Under the pieces are notes generated by a model. It was not told where the DNA came from and made no database searches. It was given only the letters and a program-made list of their open reading frames with translations. The position numbers and the translations under genes are program-made. DNA of 33,095 nucleotides from Pelargonium nanum (Eukaryota; Streptophyta; Magnoliopsida; Geraniales; Geraniaceae): contig JAYMTF010000594.1 of assembly GCA_036897485.1 (NCBI GenBank), positions 1-33,095 on the forward strand. Reading direction: 5' to 3'. How positions within the stretch are numbered: position 1 is the first letter of the stretch; every line of letters starts with the position of its first letter. Below are positions 29,601-33,095 of the stretch, one piece after another.

Positions 29601-30419
29601 AAAATAACTGTTCAATATTCATTGTCATCATGTATAGATCTGTATAAAAAAAATATAGAAAGAAGAAGAATCTAGTATAAGGGTTTTAATTCAGAAGATG
29701 CGCTTAGTCAAACTAAAAGGAACTGCCTGCCTGTCTGGTTTAAAAACACTGATATGTTTCTCTATTACTTCTGATTGTACGTAGCAGAAGGCACGTGAAT
29801 AGTTTGATGCTAACTTGTTTTAGGTGATTCTTACTAAATGTTTTGTTAGTGAGAGATCTCTTTTTCTTTTGTTGTCTGAAATAGATATTTGTAGTTTGAT
29901 AGTGAGTTTTGACTACCATCCATGCCTGAACTTCATTTTATGCTTCATTGCCATACATACGTGCTTTCTTTGCCCTCTGGTCTTATACAATGTCTTATCA
30001 CTGGTTAAAGCTTCCATGCCTTTCCTCATCTTGTAATTGTCGTTATTGTTTCAGCGTGTGAACGCCTTATCCTCCTTAAAACGGATCCTATTGAGCTAAG
30101 AGATTATAGCATTCTTCTTTACCACTGTGGATTTTATGAACAATCACTTTTATACCTCAATTCGTATCAGGAAACAAAGGTAACATTCTCTTCGTTTGGC
30201 ACCACATATTTGCTTTTACCTTATTAACTGATCAACAAGTTTTATCAACACTTACAGAGTTCATCCATACGAAAAGAACCATCTGATTCTGTTGCCATCC
30301 TGGAAGAAGATGCAGTGGAGAAACTAATGATACGCCTCAACCTGATATCCATGGAGAAAGATTGGAGCAAGGAGTCGCATGTTAGAAGTTTCTTCAGTAA
30401 CAACTCAGATCCATGGTAG
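26664..30419 (+). CDS. SirB1/transglutaminase-like (Transglut_core2) protein, probably plastid, 8 exons, 417 aa
   Basis: Exons: 26664-26858, 27697-27981, 28277-28336, 28453-28662, 29042-29160, 29263-29360, 30055-30179, 30258-30419; joined frame 1254 nt with TAG. The first 33 residues are rich in Ser, Thr and Pro and carry no acidic residue, which fits a chloroplast transit peptide. Residues about 85-260 resemble the SirB1 N-terminal domain: RGVDLGKTALYIAAEDD, PVDAFLERMDDLS, then EPRALYLHSVLTHRSGSAVM and LSLIYSEILKMLRLWG, like the bacterial pattern in which a conserved loop precedes a helix ending in a hydrophobic Leu-Gly. The C-terminal part (DPIELRDYSILLYHCGFYEQ) looks like a TPR-type helical repeat, as in bacterial SirB1 proteins. 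Biochemical activity is unknown in this family. The exon 2 acceptor at 27697 was chosen because it keeps phase 0 with exon 1 and gives a good THAR-EAREGFC junction; acceptors at 27647 or 27683 would need a different exon 1 end. Confidence 0.82.
29418..29490. repeat. GAGGCG-rich repeat relic in intron 6 of the SirB1-like gene
   Basis: GAGGC at 29430 and GCCTC at 29451 form a small inverted repeat, followed by GAGGCGCTTGCTGAGG at 29461. Clusters of GAGGCG and GCCTC words are typical of a widespread class of degenerate plant transposon remnants. The AT-rich sequence after it (to about 29700) may belong to the same insertion. No terminal repeats or target duplication were found. Confidence 0.35.
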
Positions 30420-32355
30420 CGCATCCTGTACATATACACAATGTTAAGGTACCGTTCAGTCAACTTTCTTCACAATGTGGACATGGTGTCTTCAATCAAA
30501 ACTGCAACAAACATGGATTCCAATATATATGGAGCTCGATGCTTTTGCTTAAACCTTGTAATGTAACACTTCACCGAAGAACCGTCAGAGGTAAAGTACT
30601 GATCCCTTGACTTCATGAGAAGGCGGGATAATCCCTATTTCTCTGCATGTCTTCGCTTGCTTTACTATTACGAATGAGCTCTTTGTAAATCCATTTATGT
30701 AACTTTGTATTAGATAATTGTTTATTCCAACTAACGATGGAATACGGGAGTTGGACCAAAATTACCAAAGTAATGAACCATGTTTTCATGCTAAAGCAGT
30801 GTTACATTGATTATGTTTCAGTTAATTTCTTGTGTTGAGTGAGAAATAATGTACTTCATCAAATATTGGATATGTATAGTTTACAAGCTCAAGTTGTATA
30901 ACATTGTTAAATGTTAAGATAAATTATAGATGACTATCATGTACTTGTTGTTTATTGGAGAACAACAAAATAGTTTGTTTTTGATGATGATGATGCCAAT
31001 AGGTAACATAAAAAAGTGGGTAAAAGAAAGCTATATTTAGGTGGTAGTGGTGGTAGAGGTAGTATAGGCTTATTGGTCTACACTACACACCAAATTTTAA
31101 TGTAGGTACCTATATTATAGTGTAGCTAGCTAGGGCTTGACTTGACACAACTTTGCTTCTTTTTAAAAAAAAAATAGGGTAGAGTGGCTAGATTGGATTG
31201 GATTGGTCCAGAAAAGATATATAGGACTCTATACCTACTAGGCTACTACTAGTAGTGGTCACCAATCTGTAGCCTAACCTAGGCCTCTACCTACCCTACA
31301 TGCCTGGCCCTACGACCTACCACCTTAGGACGCAACTCTACCATTTTTATTGTACGGTAACTACATAACAATAACATGTAATTTTATTATCTCAAATACA
31401 AATTGATTAAGGTATTGCATGGTTTAAACTATTGAACTCATTTGTATTTTAATTTTATTTTATATGACAACTCATCAAAATATAACACTTTTAACGTTAC
31501 ATTATTTGGTGGATTGTTGATGTGGCAAATTGCGATGATGTGACACGCTAACGTGACGTATTTTGACAGTATGTTAGAAAAACTACTAAAGTCAACCGGT
31601 CATATGAAAAACTAAAATATAAATAAGTTCAAGGAGTTAAAATCACGCCATACTATCTATAAAAAAAATCACGCCATACACTAATTCGAGAGCAAAGCGA
31701 ACATAAAAAATAGTTCAAAAAATACAAAACTATATAAACCTTCCAACTTGGATTAGGTAAGAAACTTTGAGTTGCATTCATTTGTGATGAAATATTAAGA
31801 GATTTTTGAAGGAGGGATTTAATAAAATGAAATGGATGTAAAGTGTCAACTGTGGGAAAATTGATTTTTTTATTTATAAAAGACACTTGTCTTCATCTAG
31901 TTAGTTGACAATTTTAAAATTAAAAAAGAAAATATAAAAGACCGGCCATTATTTAATGCAAGCTCCATCAAAAGGCTTCATCAATGGAAAACAGAAATAC
32001 CTGTAATTTTTGGGTTCTGGAAATTTCAGCTACATTAGCTCTAGAATAGCAGTAGCAACTATCAATAGCAACAGCAAATCTCTCTGTCAAAATCATTGAA
32101 ACCACAGCTTCATGCAATTATTCTTTCTCATTAAAGCACACATCCGAAGATTGTCTCATCACAATTCTCAAATGCGATGCTCATTTGATCATTTCATTTC
32201 ACCATTTTCAGTTTCTCTTAATTATAAATAAATAAATAAAAATCTCCACTTTACTACAAGCAGCAGCTCTGGCTACACCACCCTCCACAGCCACCGCCGG
32301 GACTTGGCCGCCGGCCACCATCAACTACACCACCACCTTCCCAGCTGACATCACC
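30420..32355. other. 1.9-kb spacer upstream of the SRS gene
   Basis: The first few hundred bases should be the 3' UTR of the SirB1-like gene. No gene is supported; open frames at 30413-30610 and 31653-31886 (minus) have no recognisable domains. The region 31040-31330 is rich in GGTAG and CTACC words and may be part of the SRS promoter. A short word AAAATCACGCCATA is duplicated at about 31639 and 31666. A TATA box and leader lie at the right end. Confidence 0.5.
32223..32230 (+). promoter_or_regulatory. Candidate TATA box of the SRS gene
   Basis: TATAAATA followed by AAATAAATAAA, 133 bp upstream of the ATG. Transcription starting near 32255 would give a leader of about 100 nt that is GC-rich and free of upstream ATGs. 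Confidence 0.4.
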
Positions 32356-32992
32356 ATGTTGGGTCTCCGCGACGTCGTCGTTTTCGCTCCATCTTCCTCC
32401 TCCTTCCACCACCATCATCAACACCGCCAACAACCCACCTCCGATCACCACCCCAACATTCCCTTACCGTCCTCCGCCGCCGCGCTCGGCGTCGGCGTCG
32501 GCATCTTCCCCTTCCTCGCCGCCCCAATCGAGGACTGCGGCGACACTACTCCCAACGGCGCCAATTTCTGGAGGACCGTTCGGAGAAACCACGAACCGAA
32601 GGACGTGGTGGTCGAAGAGGTCTCCGACGGCGATGCCGACGAAAAGAGCGGCGATGCGAGCGCGAGCTCTCAGAGGGCGTGCGAGGATTGCGGGAACAGG
32701 GCAAAGAGGGATTGTAGCTTCAGGCGATGCCGGCCTTGCTGCAAGAGCCGCGGCTACGACTGCTCGACCCACTTGAGGAGCACCTGGGTTCCGGCGGCTG
32801 TCCGGCGAGAGCGTCAGGTCACGGTGGCGATCGAAGGTACCGGCGGCTCTACTGGGTCGTCTTCTGGTGCTAATAAGAGAAGCAGAATCGCAGTGTCATC
32901 GCAGAATGCAACTAGTGCCTCCCACACTTCAACCTCCAACAACGCTGCTGCTACTATTCCAAGGAGATTCAACACTCGCTCGTATCACCAAG
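32356..32992 (+). CDS. SHI-related sequence (SRS) zinc-finger transcription factor, LRP1-like, first exon only (partial)
   Basis: Plant-specific transcription factor of the SHORT INTERNODES/STYLISH/LRP1 family, which acts in the nucleus on auxin-related organ and root development. The N-terminus [10 protein letters not shown] and the [12 protein letters not shown] segment are close to LRP1-type members. The RING-like zinc finger runs from C109 to C136 with spacing C-x2-C-x7-C-x4-C-x2-CC-x6-C, and continues into the family sequence [19 protein letters not shown] His-rich stretch follows the start (residues 18-23) and an acidic segment precedes the finger (about 86-100). The exon ends at a GT donor at 32993 after codon 212 plus one base (SYHQ), where SRS genes usually have their intron. 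The second exon with the IGGH domain lies beyond the window, so the gene is cut by the window end. Sequence from 32993 on is intron, although it stays open to 33078. Confidence 0.93.
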
Positions 32993-33095
32993 GTCCTTCC
33001 TTTACATCACATAATCATATGTTTCTCATTTTTGCTTTCTGGGTTCATTTCAATTTAGTGATCAAGATTGCAAAATGATATGGGTTTGCTGAATT
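32993..33095 (+). other. Start of SRS intron 1, cut by the window end
   Basis: Begins GTCCTTCC after CACCAAG and turns AT-rich at once. The frame from the exon stays open to a TGA at 33076, but composition and family gene structure argue this is intron. Confidence 0.7.

Noticed and set aside
32464..32772. Antisense open frame opposite the SRS zinc-finger exon
   Set aside because: A product of GC-rich codons on the other strand; the sense strand carries the diagnostic Cys pattern.

Overview
The window is nuclear DNA from a flowering plant, most likely a eudicot. The reasons are AT-rich spacers, genes split into many exons with GT-AG introns, and proteins that read as full-length plant orthologues. 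The species cannot be fixed from sequence alone. All exon maps below were joined by hand; each was kept only because the reading frame closes across every junction and the total length fits the family.

Layout: (1) 653-3374, minus strand, an NRT1/PTR-family (NPF) proton-coupled transporter, 5 exons, 551 aa. (2) 3375-8166, an AT-rich spacer with decayed repeats: a tRNA-derived SINE-like relic, a diverged local duplication and a hAT-like MITE. (3) 8167-17029, plus strand, a LacZ-type (GH2) beta-galactosidase, 17 exons, 1114 aa. (4) 17030-17712, a spacer holding the end of a LINE RNase H domain. (5) 17713-22212, plus strand, a YtcJ/LAF3-like amidohydrolase, 15 exons, 573 aa. (6) 22716-26142, minus strand, the 26S proteasome ATPase RPT5 (6A), 10 exons, 422 aa. 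(7) A 521-bp divergent promoter with a cluster of TGGGC/GCCCA elements. (8) 26664-30419, plus strand, a probably plastid SirB1/transglutaminase-like protein, 8 exons, 417 aa. (9) A 1.9-kb spacer. (10) 32356 to beyond the window, the first exon of a SHORT INTERNODES-related (SRS/LRP1-type) zinc-finger transcription factor.

The genes do not form a pathway or operon; this is an ordinary gene-rich euchromatic segment with one transporter, two hydrolases, one proteasome subunit, one plastid protein and one developmental regulator. I saw no rRNA or tRNA gene, CRISPR array, virus, toxin gene or intact transposon. I did not find a convincing undescribed system. The leads most worth checking are the RPT5/SirB1 divergent promoter with a perfect 18-bp palindrome, the two weak 5' splice sites in RPT5 (one followed directly by a CT microsatellite), and the young-looking repeat relics.
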